The position numbers and the translations under genes are program-made. A DNA stretch of 64,000 bases, taken from the NCBI RefSeq assembly GCF_042682545.1, contig NZ_JBHUHQ010000021.1. One strand, 5' to 3'. Under the pieces are notes generated by a model that saw nothing but the letters and a program-made list of their open reading frames with translations, did not search any database and had not been told where the DNA came from. The stretch comes from Ornithinibacillus salinisoli. Lineage in GTDB: Bacteria > Bacillota > Bacilli > Bacillales > Amphibacillaceae. Below, piece after piece: positions 25,698-34,946 of the stretch (positions within the stretch are counted from its first letter, which is position 1; each line of letters starts with the position of its first letter).

Positions 25698-25867
25698 TTA
25701 TTTTTATTTCATTTTACACCTTATCCTTTGTATTGTCACACATATTGATATCTGTTTACCCCGTCAACACTTAAGCATTCTCGAATATACATGATAATTA
25801 TATAGCTATCTAATGCCTGAATTGACTTTTATAAAATAATAAAACAGAATCAAAGAGAGGTGAAAAA

Positions 25868-26602
25868 ATGCAAACGAAAATAATAGCACATAGAGGCGCA
25901 AGTAAATATGCACCAGAAAATACCATGGATGCTTTCAAGATCGCCTACGAAATGGGTGCTGAAGGAATTGAAACAGATGTACAATTAACAAAAGATCATG
26001 TTCCAGTATTAATACATGATGAAAATGTTAAGCGTACGACCAATGGAACCGGACTAGTAAACAATTATACTTTTACGGAAATAAAGCAACTTGATGCAGG
26101 TGCATGGTTTAACCAATCTTTTGCTGGAAATACTATCCTCTCTTTAGAGGAATTTTTACAATGGTTCGTTCATAAGCCTTTATATTTAAATATTGAACTA
26201 AAAAATAATAAAATAGAATATAAGAACTTGGAATCAATTGTGTATGAAATGCTTGAACATTTCCAACTATTAAATCGTAGCACAATCTCTACATTTAATC
26301 CAAATAGTATTAAACGGATGAGAAGATACCGAAAACATGTTGAGGTAGCCTTTTTAACTTCAAGAAGAAATCGGAACCTTGCACAACTAACAAAGGACCT
26401 TGGTGGTAATGCTTTGCATGTAAAGTACCGATTATTACATGCAAATCTTGTTGAGCAATGTCACCAAAAAAACATGCCAATTCGAGTGTATACGATTAAT
26501 AAAACAGTTCGTATGTTTAATTGTTATAAATATGGTTGTGATGGTATATTTACCGATGTTCCTGACAAGGCTCTACACGTTCGAAATTTATATACCAATT
26601 AG
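25868..26602 (+). CDS. glycerophosphodiester phosphodiesterase
   Basis: This 244-residue GDPD-family TIM barrel hydrolyses glycerophosphodiesters to glycerol-3-phosphate and an alcohol. The catalytic HRGASKYAPENT and ETDVQLTKDHVPVLIHDE segments carry the two histidines and the metal-binding Glu/Asp. The N-terminus has no signal peptide, so the enzyme is cytoplasmic. Its stop (TAG) overlaps the ribosome site of namA. It opens a plus-strand run with namA, rnz and an aldehyde dehydrogenase. Confidence 0.92.
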   Translation: MQTKIIAHRGASKYAPENTMDAFKIAYEMGAEGIETDVQLTKDHVPVLIHDENVKRTTNGTGLVNNYTFTEIKQLDAGAWFNQSFAGNTILSLEEFLQWFVHKPLYLNIELKNNKIEYKNLESIVYEMLEHFQLLNRSTISTFNPNSIKRMRRYRKHVEVAFLTSRRNRNLAQLTKDLGGNALHVKYRLLHANLVEQCHQKNMPIRVYTINKTVRMFNCYKYGCDGIFTDVPDKALHVRNLYTN

Positions 26603-26614
26603 GAGGTAATAATC

Positions 26615-27631
26615 GTGGCAAAACTTTTTTCACCAATAACTTTTCAAGATATAACTCTAAAAAACCGTATCGTCATGTCACCAATGTGTATGTACTCTTC
26701 TATGAATGAAGATGGGAAGCTTACACCTTTTCATATGACACATTATGTTTCTCGTGCAGCAGGTCAAGTTGGATTAATTATGGTTGAAGCTACAGCTGTT
26801 CAACCGGAAGGAAGGATTTCTCCACAAGATTTAGGCATATGGGATGATGATCATACTTCTGGTTTTACAGAACTCAATGAACAATTACACAGCTTTGGCG
26901 CTAAATCTGCTATTCAATTAGCACATGCTGGAAGAAAAACACAACTCGATTCACCAATATACGCACCATCTGCAATCTCATTTAATGAATCGTTTCAAAC
27001 ACCAGTGGAAATGACATCGATGGATATAAAAAAATCTGTTGAGGCATTTAAAGACGGAGCAATTCGTTCGAAAGAAGCTGGGTTTGACATTATCGAACTA
27101 CATGCTGCGCACGGTTACTTAATTAACCAATTTCTATCGCCACTTACCAACAAACGTACGGATCAATATGGTGGTAATCGTGAGAATCGATACCGTTTTC
27201 TAAAAGAAATCATTGATGCTGTAAAAACAGAATGGGCCGGTCCTATTTTTGTTCGAATTTCTACGGATGAATATCAGGAAAATGGAAATGAATTACAAGA
27301 CTTTATCTATTTTGTACATGAAATGAAACAACAAGGTATACAGCTTATAGATTGTAGTTCTGGTGGAGTAGTACCTGCATCCATTCATACATATCCTGGA
27401 TATCAGGTAAAACGGGCAGAAACAATTAAACAGGAAACAGGTATCCGAACGGGTGCTGTTGGATTAATTACTTCTGGTGTTCAAGCAGAAGAGATATTAC
27501 AAAATGATCGTGCTGACCTCATATTTATTGCAAGAGCTCTACTTAGAAATCCATATTGGGCAAAACAAGCTGCAGATGAATTAAATTATCAGCTTGCTGC
27601 ACCAAAGCAATATACAAGAGGTTGGAATTAG
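26615..27631 (+). CDS. namA: NADPH dehydrogenase NamA (old yellow enzyme)
   Basis: This 338-residue FMN-dependent OYE-type reductase matches B. subtilis YqjM: FSPITFQDITLKNRIVMSPM with the redox-sensing Cys in SPMCMYSS, HAGRKTQ, and the active-site pair in ELHAAHGYL. It reduces activated C=C bonds with NADPH, probably in detoxification. The GTG start has AGGAGG eight bases upstream. The ends (GWN) are complete. Confidence 0.94.
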   Translation: MAKLFSPITFQDITLKNRIVMSPMCMYSSMNEDGKLTPFHMTHYVSRAAGQVGLIMVEATAVQPEGRISPQDLGIWDDDHTSGFTELNEQLHSFGAKSAIQLAHAGRKTQLDSPIYAPSAISFNESFQTPVEMTSMDIKKSVEAFKDGAIRSKEAGFDIIELHAAHGYLINQFLSPLTNKRTDQYGGNRENRYRFLKEIIDAVKTEWAGPIFVRISTDEYQENGNELQDFIYFVHEMKQQGIQLIDCSSGGVVPASIHTYPGYQVKRAETIKQETGIRTGAVGLITSGVQAEEILQNDRADLIFIARALLRNPYWAKQAADELNYQLAAPKQYTRGWN

Positions 27632-27645
27632 TTTAGGAGGATATC

Positions 27646-28572
27646 ATGGAATTATTATTCCTAGGAACTGGTTCAGGAGTTCCCTCAAAAGAGAGAAATG
27701 TATCAGCAATCGCATTAAAGCTACTACATGAAATAAATAGCATTTGGTTATTTGATTGTGGAGAAGCAACACAACATCAAATTCTTCATACTTCTATAAA
27801 ACCTAGAAAAATAAATAAAATTTTTATTACCCATCTTCATGGAGACCATATATTTGGAATACCAGGACTTTTAAGTAGTCGTTCCTTTCAAGGAGGGGAT
27901 GATTTATTAACCATTTATGGTCCACTAGGAATAAAAAAATATATAGAGACAAGCCTTGATATCAGTGGAACACACCTAACCTACCCTATTTCGATTGTTG
28001 AAATAGAAGAAGGAAAGCTATTTAGTGATGACAATTTTACGGTATATTGCCAAAAGCTTGAACATGGTCTACCAAGCTATGGCTTTCGAATCGAAGAGAA
28101 AGATAAACCTGGTGAACTGTTAGTAGAAAAGCTACTTGCTAAAGGTATTAAACCAGGTCCACTCTACCAACAAATAAAAGAGAATGACTATGTAGTAACC
28201 AGTGACGGAGAACAGATTATGAGAAAAGACTTTATCGGACCGAATAAACCTGGAAGAATTATTTCTATATTAGGTGATACACGCTCAACAGAAAAAAATA
28301 GCACCTTTGTAAAAAATTCTGATCTACTAGTTCATGAGGCAACTTTTGATCATGATAAATCAGATCTAGCTAAAAAGTATTATCACTCAACAACGACGCA
28401 AGCTGCACTACTTGCGAAGGAAAGTTCAATTAAAGAGCTGGTGTTAACTCATATTTCATCACGATTCCAACAGGATGATTCTTATAAACTATTGCAAGAA
28501 GCACAAGATATTTTTCCGAATACGCATATTGCTAGTGATTTTTATGAACGAAAAATCGCGAGGAGTGAGTAA
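27646..28572 (+). CDS. rnz: ribonuclease Z
   Basis: This 308-residue MBL-fold endonuclease matures the 3' ends of tRNAs that lack an encoded CCA. The zinc motif THLHGDH is present (about residues 63-69), and later metal ligands occur in GDTR and LTHISSRF. The substrate-binding 'exosite' region FQGGDD...IEEGKL follows the bacterial form. It overlaps the start region of the aldehyde dehydrogenase closely (1 bp gap). Confidence 0.95.
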   Translation: MELLFLGTGSGVPSKERNVSAIALKLLHEINSIWLFDCGEATQHQILHTSIKPRKINKIFITHLHGDHIFGIPGLLSSRSFQGGDDLLTIYGPLGIKKYIETSLDISGTHLTYPISIVEIEEGKLFSDDNFTVYCQKLEHGLPSYGFRIEEKDKPGELLVEKLLAKGIKPGPLYQQIKENDYVVTSDGEQIMRKDFIGPNKPGRIISILGDTRSTEKNSTFVKNSDLLVHEATFDHDKSDLAKKYYHSTTTQAALLAKESSIKELVLTHISSRFQQDDSYKLLQEAQDIFPNTHIASDFYERKIARSE

Positions 28573-28573
28573 G

Positions 28574-29944
28574 TTGCTAGAAATAGATAATTTAGTTGAA
28601 TTACAACGTTCTTACTTTTATAGTGGACAAACATTAAAGTACGATTTTCGTATCAAACAGCTTAAAGAATTAAAACACATGCTCCAAAAGTATGAAAAAA
28701 GCGTCTATCGAGCGCTAAAAAAAGATTTAAATAAATCAAGCTATGAAGCACTTACAACCGAAATTGGCTTTCCTCATATGGAAATAGATTTTACGATTAA
28801 ACATTTAAAAGAATGGATGAAACCGGAAAAAGTTGATACTCCCATCACACATAAAGGTTCAAAAAGTTTGATTCAAAAGGAACCCTATGGAGTAACGCTA
28901 GTTATTGCACCGTGGAATTATCCGTTACAACTATCATTAGCACCAACAATAGGTGCCATTGCTGCAGGAAACACAGTTATCGTAAAACCATCTGAATACA
29001 CATCAGAGACATCCGCAATACTTGCTAAAATGATCAAAGAAACATTTTCCCCATCATTTATTACTGTTGTAGAAGGGGATGCTGATGTAAGTAATAAATT
29101 ATTGGAGCAAAAAATTGATTATATCTTCTTTACAGGCAGTACTCCCGTTGGAAAGATAATTATGGAAAAAGCAAGTAAAAATCTTACTCCGGTAACATTG
29201 GAGCTAGGAGGAAAAAGTCCGGTTATCGTGGATAAAGATGCCAATATTCATTTAGCTGCTAAACGAATTGTTTGGGGTAAGTTTACAAATGCAGGTCAAA
29301 CTTGTGTCGCTCCAGACTATGTCCTTGTTCATGAGAAAGTAAAGTCAAAGCTAATTTCGTCAATGATTAAACAAATTAAGGTACTATATGGTAATAAGCC
29401 ACTTGAAAACAATGATTACGTCAAAATTGTAAATGAAAAACATTTCAATCGATTAAAGGAGTTCTTATCAAATGGCAAAATCATAAGTGGAGGAAGAATA
29501 AATCCAGAGAAATTATTGATTGAACCAACTATTTTTGATGAAGTAAATTGGGAAGATTCCATTATGCAAGATGAAATATTTGGACCTCTATTACCAATTT
29601 TGAAATTCTCTGATTTACATCACATTGTGGAGAAATTAAAACGAATGGAAAAACCATTAGCACTTTATTTTTTTGGAGAAAAAGAGAAGAAACAACAATA
29701 TGTCTTTGATAACCTATCCTTTGGTGGTGGATGTATCAATGACACACTATATCACTTGGCCAACCCTCATTTACCATTTGGAGGAGTCGGATCAAGTGGC
29801 ATTGGTGCTTATCATGGTAAATTCAGTTTTGATACGTTCTCACACAGAAAAAGTATCCTGAAACAAACTACTAAATTTGATATACCATTCCGCTACCCTG
29901 GCAGTAAACTATCTCATTCCATTGTAAAGAAACTTATGAAGTAG
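28574..29944 (+). CDS. aldehyde dehydrogenase (class 3 / YwdH-like)
   Basis: This 456-residue NAD(P)-dependent enzyme oxidises aldehydes. The catalytic Cys is in FTNAGQTCVAPD, the general-base Glu in LELGGKSPV, and the nucleotide loop in FTGSTPVGK. The short length and lack of an N-terminal extension place it in the class 3 (fatty or aromatic aldehyde) group. The TTG start at 28574 has GGAG at 8 nt; the long upstream frame overlaps rnz and has no ribosome site. Confidence 0.88.
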   Translation: MLEIDNLVELQRSYFYSGQTLKYDFRIKQLKELKHMLQKYEKSVYRALKKDLNKSSYEALTTEIGFPHMEIDFTIKHLKEWMKPEKVDTPITHKGSKSLIQKEPYGVTLVIAPWNYPLQLSLAPTIGAIAAGNTVIVKPSEYTSETSAILAKMIKETFSPSFITVVEGDADVSNKLLEQKIDYIFFTGSTPVGKIIMEKASKNLTPVTLELGGKSPVIVDKDANIHLAAKRIVWGKFTNAGQTCVAPDYVLVHEKVKSKLISSMIKQIKVLYGNKPLENNDYVKIVNEKHFNRLKEFLSNGKIISGGRINPEKLLIEPTIFDEVNWEDSIMQDEIFGPLLPILKFSDLHHIVEKLKRMEKPLALYFFGEKEKKQQYVFDNLSFGGGCINDTLYHLANPHLPFGGVGSSGIGAYHGKFSFDTFSHRKSILKQTTKFDIPFRYPGSKLSHSIVKKLMK

Positions 29945-29953
29945 GAAATTAAA

Positions 29954-29994
29954 AATAGAAGCACACATTTTTTTGTAGAATGTGGGCTTCTATT
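29954..29994. terminator. bidirectional terminator between aldehyde dehydrogenase and polY
   Basis: AATAGAAGC and GCTTCTATT form a 9-bp outer stem, extended inward by ACATT / AATGT, with flanking A and T runs. The polY stop codon lies within the 3' arm. Confidence 0.7.
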
Positions 29995-31234
29995 GTTTAA
30001 AATCATCCAGAAAATCCTTCTGAAAACTTGTACGCGGTTGGTCATCTGGTTCTTGATTTATTAATTGCTTAAACGGATTTTTTCCATATTTATCAGTCAA
30101 CATATCAATAGTAGAGTATAGCTTTTCTTTACTTGCCTCTTTTTCGTAAGTAAAAAGATCAAGTTGCTGTGCAATATCTTGTTTATCATGAATATCTTGA
30201 ACAGTGATACCCAACAACCTTATAGGGGCTTGATTCCAATGTTTTTTCCATAATTCTGAAGCAACCTCAACAATATCCTTTTTATCCTCGATAAATGCTT
30301 GAAGTTTTTTACTTCGTGTAATCGTTCTTCGGTCATAGTAACGAATCATGATTTGGACGGTCCTGCCAGCAACATGTTTACGTTTTAACCTTCTTTCAAT
30401 ATTATCCGCCAGTGAATCCATTAAACTATTAATTTCATTTTCATTCGTAGTATCATGAGGTAACGTCTGTGAACTTCCTATACTTTTGAAGTCATTAACC
30501 GCATCGGGATCTACTGGACTTAAATCAATTCCGTTCGCTCTGTTTTTCAATCTCTCTCCATTAATACCTAAAACCTGTTTTAGCTGATAAACATCCTTAT
30601 GTGCCAGATCCTCTATTGTTGTGATGTCCATTTGGTTTAACTTCTCTGCTGTTTTTTCCCCAACTCCATACATTTCACCTACGGGTAATGGCCAAAGCAT
30701 TTTAGAGATTTCCCTCTTTCTTAATACCGTTATACCGAGAGGCTTTTTCATATCAGATGCCATTTTAGCTAGAAATTTGTTGGGCGCTATTCCTATACTA
30801 CATGGTAAATCAAGTTTTTCTAATATTTGTTTTTGCAGGTTTTCAGCTATCTTCATTGGAGAATCTAAATGTTTTACATCAGTAACATCCATATAACCTT
30901 CATCAATTGACACCGGTTGGACATAAGGCGTTATCTCAGACATCATCTTAAATATTTCTCGTGATGCCGTACGATAACGTTCAAAATTAGGACGTAGCAC
31001 AATCAGGTTGGGACAAAGCTTTCTAGCCTGCCATAAAGGCATAGTGGTCTTGACACCTTTTGCTCGTGCTTCATAACTACTAGTTACAATGATCCCTCTA
31101 CGTTCTTCAGGGTTACCTGCGATCGCTACTGGTTTACCTTTTAACTTCGGGTTAAAAGCCATTTCAACCGAAGCATAAAAGCAATTCATATCCATGTGAA
31201 ATATAATTCTTCTTTTATTAGTTTCTTGTACCAT
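29990..31234 (-). CDS. polYB: Y-family DNA polymerase IV (YqjH/PolYB type)
   Basis: This 414-residue translesion polymerase begins with the catalytic HMDMNCFYASVE and has VSIDEGYMD, the second metal-binding motif. Helix-hairpin-helix sequences (PVGEMYGVGEKTAEKL) and the little-finger domain (GSSQTLPHDTT) follow, with a beta-clamp-like QLDLF near the C-terminus. The start is ATG at 31234 with AAGGATG six bases upstream; the frame opens three codons earlier. The gene precedes the carboxylase/mutase module. Confidence 0.93.
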   Translation of the reverse strand: MVQETNKRRIIFHMDMNCFYASVEMAFNPKLKGKPVAIAGNPEERRGIIVTSSYEARAKGVKTTMPLWQARKLCPNLIVLRPNFERYRTASREIFKMMSEITPYVQPVSIDEGYMDVTDVKHLDSPMKIAENLQKQILEKLDLPCSIGIAPNKFLAKMASDMKKPLGITVLRKREISKMLWPLPVGEMYGVGEKTAEKLNQMDITTIEDLAHKDVYQLKQVLGINGERLKNRANGIDLSPVDPDAVNDFKSIGSSQTLPHDTTNENEINSLMDSLADNIERRLKRKHVAGRTVQIMIRYYDRRTITRSKKLQAFIEDKKDIVEVASELWKKHWNQAPIRLLGITVQDIHDKQDIAQQLDLFTYEKEASKEKLYSTIDMLTDKYGKNPFKQLINQEPDDQPRTSFQKDFLDDFKQ

Positions 31235-31341
31235 GAAATACATCCTTAAACAATTGATTATATTTGTATTATATCATACGTTCAAGCTAGCTAACACGCC
31301 GAGGAGGGCTACAGTAGGGTTACATAATTAAGAAAAAAGAA

Positions 31342-31364
31342 CCCTTAGAATCGAGTTCTAAAGG
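31342..31364 (-). terminator. terminator after the M20 peptidase gene
   Basis: CCCTTAGAA / TTCTAAAGG (one mismatch, 5-nt loop) is followed on the minus strand by six Ts. It lies 11 bp beyond the stop of the 31375-32499 gene. Confidence 0.75.
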
Positions 31365-31374
31365 CTCCCATTGA

Positions 31375-32499
31375 TTACTTCGCCACTTCTTTAATAATCG
31401 CATCTACTAACTCTGTAATTTTAACAAGTTCACTTACTGGTATTCGTTCATTAGTTGTATGAATTTCTTCATATCCGACAGCTAAATTAACAGTCGGGAT
31501 GCCGAACCCAGCAATGACATTTGCATCACTGCCACCACCACTTTTTAGTAGCTTGCTTTCCCGACCGATTGCTTTCGCAGCATTTCTAGCAACCTCTACA
31601 ACTTCATCACCGGCTTCTTGCTTAAAGCCAGGATACATTACTTTAATTTCTACTTCCGCTTCCCCACCATATTCTTTAGCAGTCGTTTCAAACGCTTCCT
31701 TCATTTTGGAAACTTGTGCTTCCATTTTTTCTGGAACTAACGATCGTGCTTCTGCCAGAATTTCTACATGATCAACGACAATATTCGTCTGTTTTCCACC
31801 TTCAAAGCGACCAATATTAGCCGTCGTCTCCTCATCAATTCGACCAAGTGGCATTTTAGAAATAGCTTTTGCAGCTAGCGTAATGGCCGATACCCCTTTT
31901 TCGGGAGCAACACCTGCATGTGCCGTTTTACCTTTGATAATAGCAAAAATTTTGGCTTGAGTAGGTGCAGCAACAATTATGTCTCCAACATCACCGTTAC
32001 TATCTAACGCATACCCAAATTTAGCATGTAATAAGGAACCATCTAATGATTTTGCACCTACTAATCCGGATTCTTCTCCTACCGTAATTACAAATTGAAT
32101 ATCCCCATGCTGTACATTATTTTCTTGTAAAGAACGTATAGCTTCTAAAATAGCGGCAAGCCCAGCTTTATCATCTGCTCCTAATATTGTTGTCCCATCT
32201 GAGACAATATAATCATCCTTGATTGATGGTTTAACACCTTTTCCTGGTACAACGGTATCCATGTGAGATGTAAAATAAATCGGAGAAACGCCATCTTTGT
32301 TCCCTTTTAATGTGCAAATTAAGTTGCCAGCTCCATGCCCAGTCTTTTCTTTACTATCATCTTCCATTACTTCTAATCCCAAGGCTGTAAATTTTTCTTT
32401 TAGGACCGCAGCAATTTCTGTTTCATACTTTGTTTCCGAATCAATTTGTACGAGTTCCATAAATTCATTAATTAATCTGTCCGTATTAATACTTGTCAT
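31375..32499 (-). CDS. yqjE: M20 family peptidase (PepT/YqjE-like)
   Basis: This 374-residue metallopeptidase has the M20 pattern: HMDTVVPG (metal His and Asp), GADDKAGLAA, GEESGLVGA with catalytic Glu, and a lid domain near 180-290. PepT-type enzymes cleave tripeptides; the true substrate is uncertain. AGGAGG precedes the start. It is the last gene of the mutase-epimerase-carboxylase operon, as yqjE follows yqjD in B. subtilis. Confidence 0.88.
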   Translation of the reverse strand: MTSINTDRLINEFMELVQIDSETKYETEIAAVLKEKFTALGLEVMEDDSKEKTGHGAGNLICTLKGNKDGVSPIYFTSHMDTVVPGKGVKPSIKDDYIVSDGTTILGADDKAGLAAILEAIRSLQENNVQHGDIQFVITVGEESGLVGAKSLDGSLLHAKFGYALDSNGDVGDIIVAAPTQAKIFAIIKGKTAHAGVAPEKGVSAITLAAKAISKMPLGRIDEETTANIGRFEGGKQTNIVVDHVEILAEARSLVPEKMEAQVSKMKEAFETTAKEYGGEAEVEIKVMYPGFKQEAGDEVVEVARNAAKAIGRESKLLKSGGGSDANVIAGFGIPTVNLAVGYEEIHTTNERIPVSELVKITELVDAIIKEVAK

Positions 32500-32522
32500 G
32501 TTGTATATCCTCCTATGTACGT

Positions 32523-34070
32523 TTATAATGGAATATTTCCATGCTTCTTTTGCGGCCGTTGTTCATTCTTATTCTCCAGCATTTCAAGTGCTTGTATCAG
32601 CTTCACCCTCGTCTCTCTAGGATCAATAACATCATCAACCATTCCTAATCCTGCCGCAATATAAGGATTGGCAAATTTTTCACGATACGTATCAATCTTT
32701 TCTTGTCTCGTTATCTCCGGGTTATCACTTTCCGCAATGTCTTTAGCAAAAATTATGTTAGCAGCACCTTCAGGACCCATAACTGCTATTTCTGCATTTG
32801 GCCAGGCGTAAACTAAATCCGCACCAATTGATTTGCTGTTCAGTGCAACATACGCCCCGCCATATGCTTTTCTAGTAATAACTGTTATTTTAGGTACAGT
32901 TGCTTCTGAGTATGCATATAAGATCTTTGCTCCATGTCGTATAATACCACCATGCTCTTGCTTAATACCAGGAAAAAAGCCTGTAACATCTTCAAACGTG
33001 ATCAAGGGAATATGAAACGAATCACAAAAACGAATAAATCTAGCGGCTTTATCACTTGAGTCAATATCAAGTCCACCAGCTAAATATTTGGGTTGATTAC
33101 ATACTAAACCAACGACCTTTCCGTCTATTCGTGCAAATCCAACTACAATATTTTTGGCGAAATCAGGGTGTATTTCAAAAAAGCTATTTGAATCTACTAT
33201 TTCTGAAATAACATTTTTCACATCATATGGTTTTGTAGAATCAAATGGTACGATGTCGGTTAATCTAGGTCGGAGCTGGTCTTGTTGTTCCATTTGTTCG
33301 ACAGGTGGCTTTTCATTATTATTATTTGGCAAATATGCCAGCAATTGTTTTACAGCATCCAGTGCCTCATATTCGGTGTTTGCTTTTAAATGTGCATTAC
33401 CACTTTTTGTATTATGAATATATGCTCCACCTAAATCTTCAGAAGATATCTTTTCCCCAGTAACTGTTTCAATTACCTTTGGGCCTGTTATGAACATTTG
33501 TGAAGTCTTTTCCACCATAATAACAAAATCCGTAATCGCTGGAGAATAAACTGCTCCACCTGCACTCGGACCCATGATAACTGATATTTGTGGAATAACA
33601 CCAGAATAAATGGAATTACGGTAAAATACATGTCCATATCCATCAAGTGATGATACTCCCTCTTGAATTCTTGCTCCTCCTGAGTCATTTAATCCAATAA
33701 ATGGAACACCATTTTTAGCTGCTAAATCCATTACAGAAGCAATCTTTTTCCCGTGCATCTCACCAAGTGCTCCACCATAAACAGTGAAATCCTGTGCAAA
33801 TAAATAAACTGGTCTCCCATTTACTTTACCGTAACCCGTGACAACTCCCTCACCCTTTGCAGATGAATTATTCATTCCAAAGTCAGTCCCACGGTGCTCA
33901 ATAAACGTATTTAATTCTACAAAAGACCCTTCATCTAGAAGATAATCAATTCTCTCTCTTGCAGTTAGTTTCCCTTTAGCATGCTGCTTTTCAATTCGTT
34001 CGTCTCCGCCACCAAGTTCTGCTAACCTACGCTTATCATATAATTCATTAATTTTATCAAAAATATCCAT
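32523..34070 (-). CDS. yqjD: acyl-CoA carboxylase carboxyltransferase subunit (propionyl-CoA type)
   Basis: This 515-residue crotonase-like protein has both halves of the carboxyltransferase fold. An acyl-CoA site region lies around GLNDSGGARIQEGV and a biotin-side region around RKAYGGAYVAL. It matches the beta subunit of propionyl-CoA carboxylase or methylmalonyl-CoA decarboxylase. No matching biotin carrier or carboxylase gene is in the operon (accC is far away), so direction and partner are uncertain. Its ATG overlaps the stop of the B12-epimerase fusion by one base. Confidence 0.9.
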   Translation of the reverse strand: MDIFDKINELYDKRRLAELGGGDERIEKQHAKGKLTARERIDYLLDEGSFVELNTFIEHRGTDFGMNNSSAKGEGVVTGYGKVNGRPVYLFAQDFTVYGGALGEMHGKKIASVMDLAAKNGVPFIGLNDSGGARIQEGVSSLDGYGHVFYRNSIYSGVIPQISVIMGPSAGGAVYSPAITDFVIMVEKTSQMFITGPKVIETVTGEKISSEDLGGAYIHNTKSGNAHLKANTEYEALDAVKQLLAYLPNNNNEKPPVEQMEQQDQLRPRLTDIVPFDSTKPYDVKNVISEIVDSNSFFEIHPDFAKNIVVGFARIDGKVVGLVCNQPKYLAGGLDIDSSDKAARFIRFCDSFHIPLITFEDVTGFFPGIKQEHGGIIRHGAKILYAYSEATVPKITVITRKAYGGAYVALNSKSIGADLVYAWPNAEIAVMGPEGAANIIFAKDIAESDNPEITRQEKIDTYREKFANPYIAAGLGMVDDVIDPRETRVKLIQALEMLENKNEQRPQKKHGNIPL

Positions 34071-34885
34071 TATGAATCCCTACCCTTTTCTTGTTGACAG
34101 ACCTCAAATAGAACACCATATGCAGATTTTGGATGAAGAAATGCTATTTGACTATTATGGGCACCTATTTTGGGCTCATCATGGATCAAATGCACACCCG
34201 ATTCCTTAAATTGACTAACTCGTTTCTGTATATCTTCCACCTCTAGAGCAATGTGATGAATTCCTTCTCCTTTTTTCTCAATAAAGGAATGGATTGGTGA
34301 CGTATGATGTAACGGTTCTAATAGTTCAATACGACTTTCACCAATTCTTAAAAAGGCTACATTAACACCCTCTGACTCAACTTCTTCTATAGCTTCTAGT
34401 ACTAAGCCTAAAGAATCTGTATAAAAGGAAAGAGCTTCATCTATTGATTTCACTGCTATACCTATATGCGCGATTTTTTTAGGCGGATCGACCTTAGGTT
34501 TAACCAATTGTTTGATATATTTTGCTAGACTTTCTGTAGATGATCCACTTGTGAAAATCTTATTAATTCCTTTCTCGAGTAAAAAAGGAATATCTTCATT
34601 CGGAATAACTCCGCCAGCCACAACAGGTATATCATCTGCGTCACGTTTAGTTAACTCTTCCATTATTTTAGGAAATAAAGTTTTGTGAGCACCTGATAAA
34701 GATGAAAGCCCAATTACATCCACATCTTCCTGAATAGCTGCTTGAGCAATTTGTAATGGTGATTGCCGTAAACCTGTATAAATTACTTCCATACCATGAT
34801 CCCTTAATGCTTGAGCAATGACTAGTGCACCTCGGTCATGTCCATCTAAACCAGGCTTTGCGATTAATACACGAATTTTACCCAT
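34070..34885 (-). CDS. fusion of methylmalonyl-CoA mutase B12-binding domain and methylmalonyl-CoA epimerase
   Basis: This 271-residue protein joins two domains. Residues about 1-130 are a cobalamin-binding Rossmann domain with DGHDRG (DxHxxG, the cobalt-ligating His) and GLSSLSGAH, as in the small part of mutases. Residues about 140-265 are a vicinal-oxygen-chelate domain of epimerase type, with metal ligands in HIGIAV, GIHHIALEV and LFEVCQ. The linker is short and Pro/Lys-rich (KPKVDPPKK). The mutase catalytic gene lies directly upstream. One reading frame with no break rules out two separate genes. Confidence 0.9.
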   Translation of the reverse strand: MGKIRVLIAKPGLDGHDRGALVIAQALRDHGMEVIYTGLRQSPLQIAQAAIQEDVDVIGLSSLSGAHKTLFPKIMEELTKRDADDIPVVAGGVIPNEDIPFLLEKGINKIFTSGSSTESLAKYIKQLVKPKVDPPKKIAHIGIAVKSIDEALSFYTDSLGLVLEAIEEVESEGVNVAFLRIGESRIELLEPLHHTSPIHSFIEKKGEGIHHIALEVEDIQKRVSQFKESGVHLIHDEPKIGAHNSQIAFLHPKSAYGVLFEVCQQEKGRDS

Positions 34886-34946
34886 AGTCTCTCCCCTTTT
34901 CTTTCATTTCTCTTTTTCTAGCAACTAGTCACGAAAAACTAGAATT

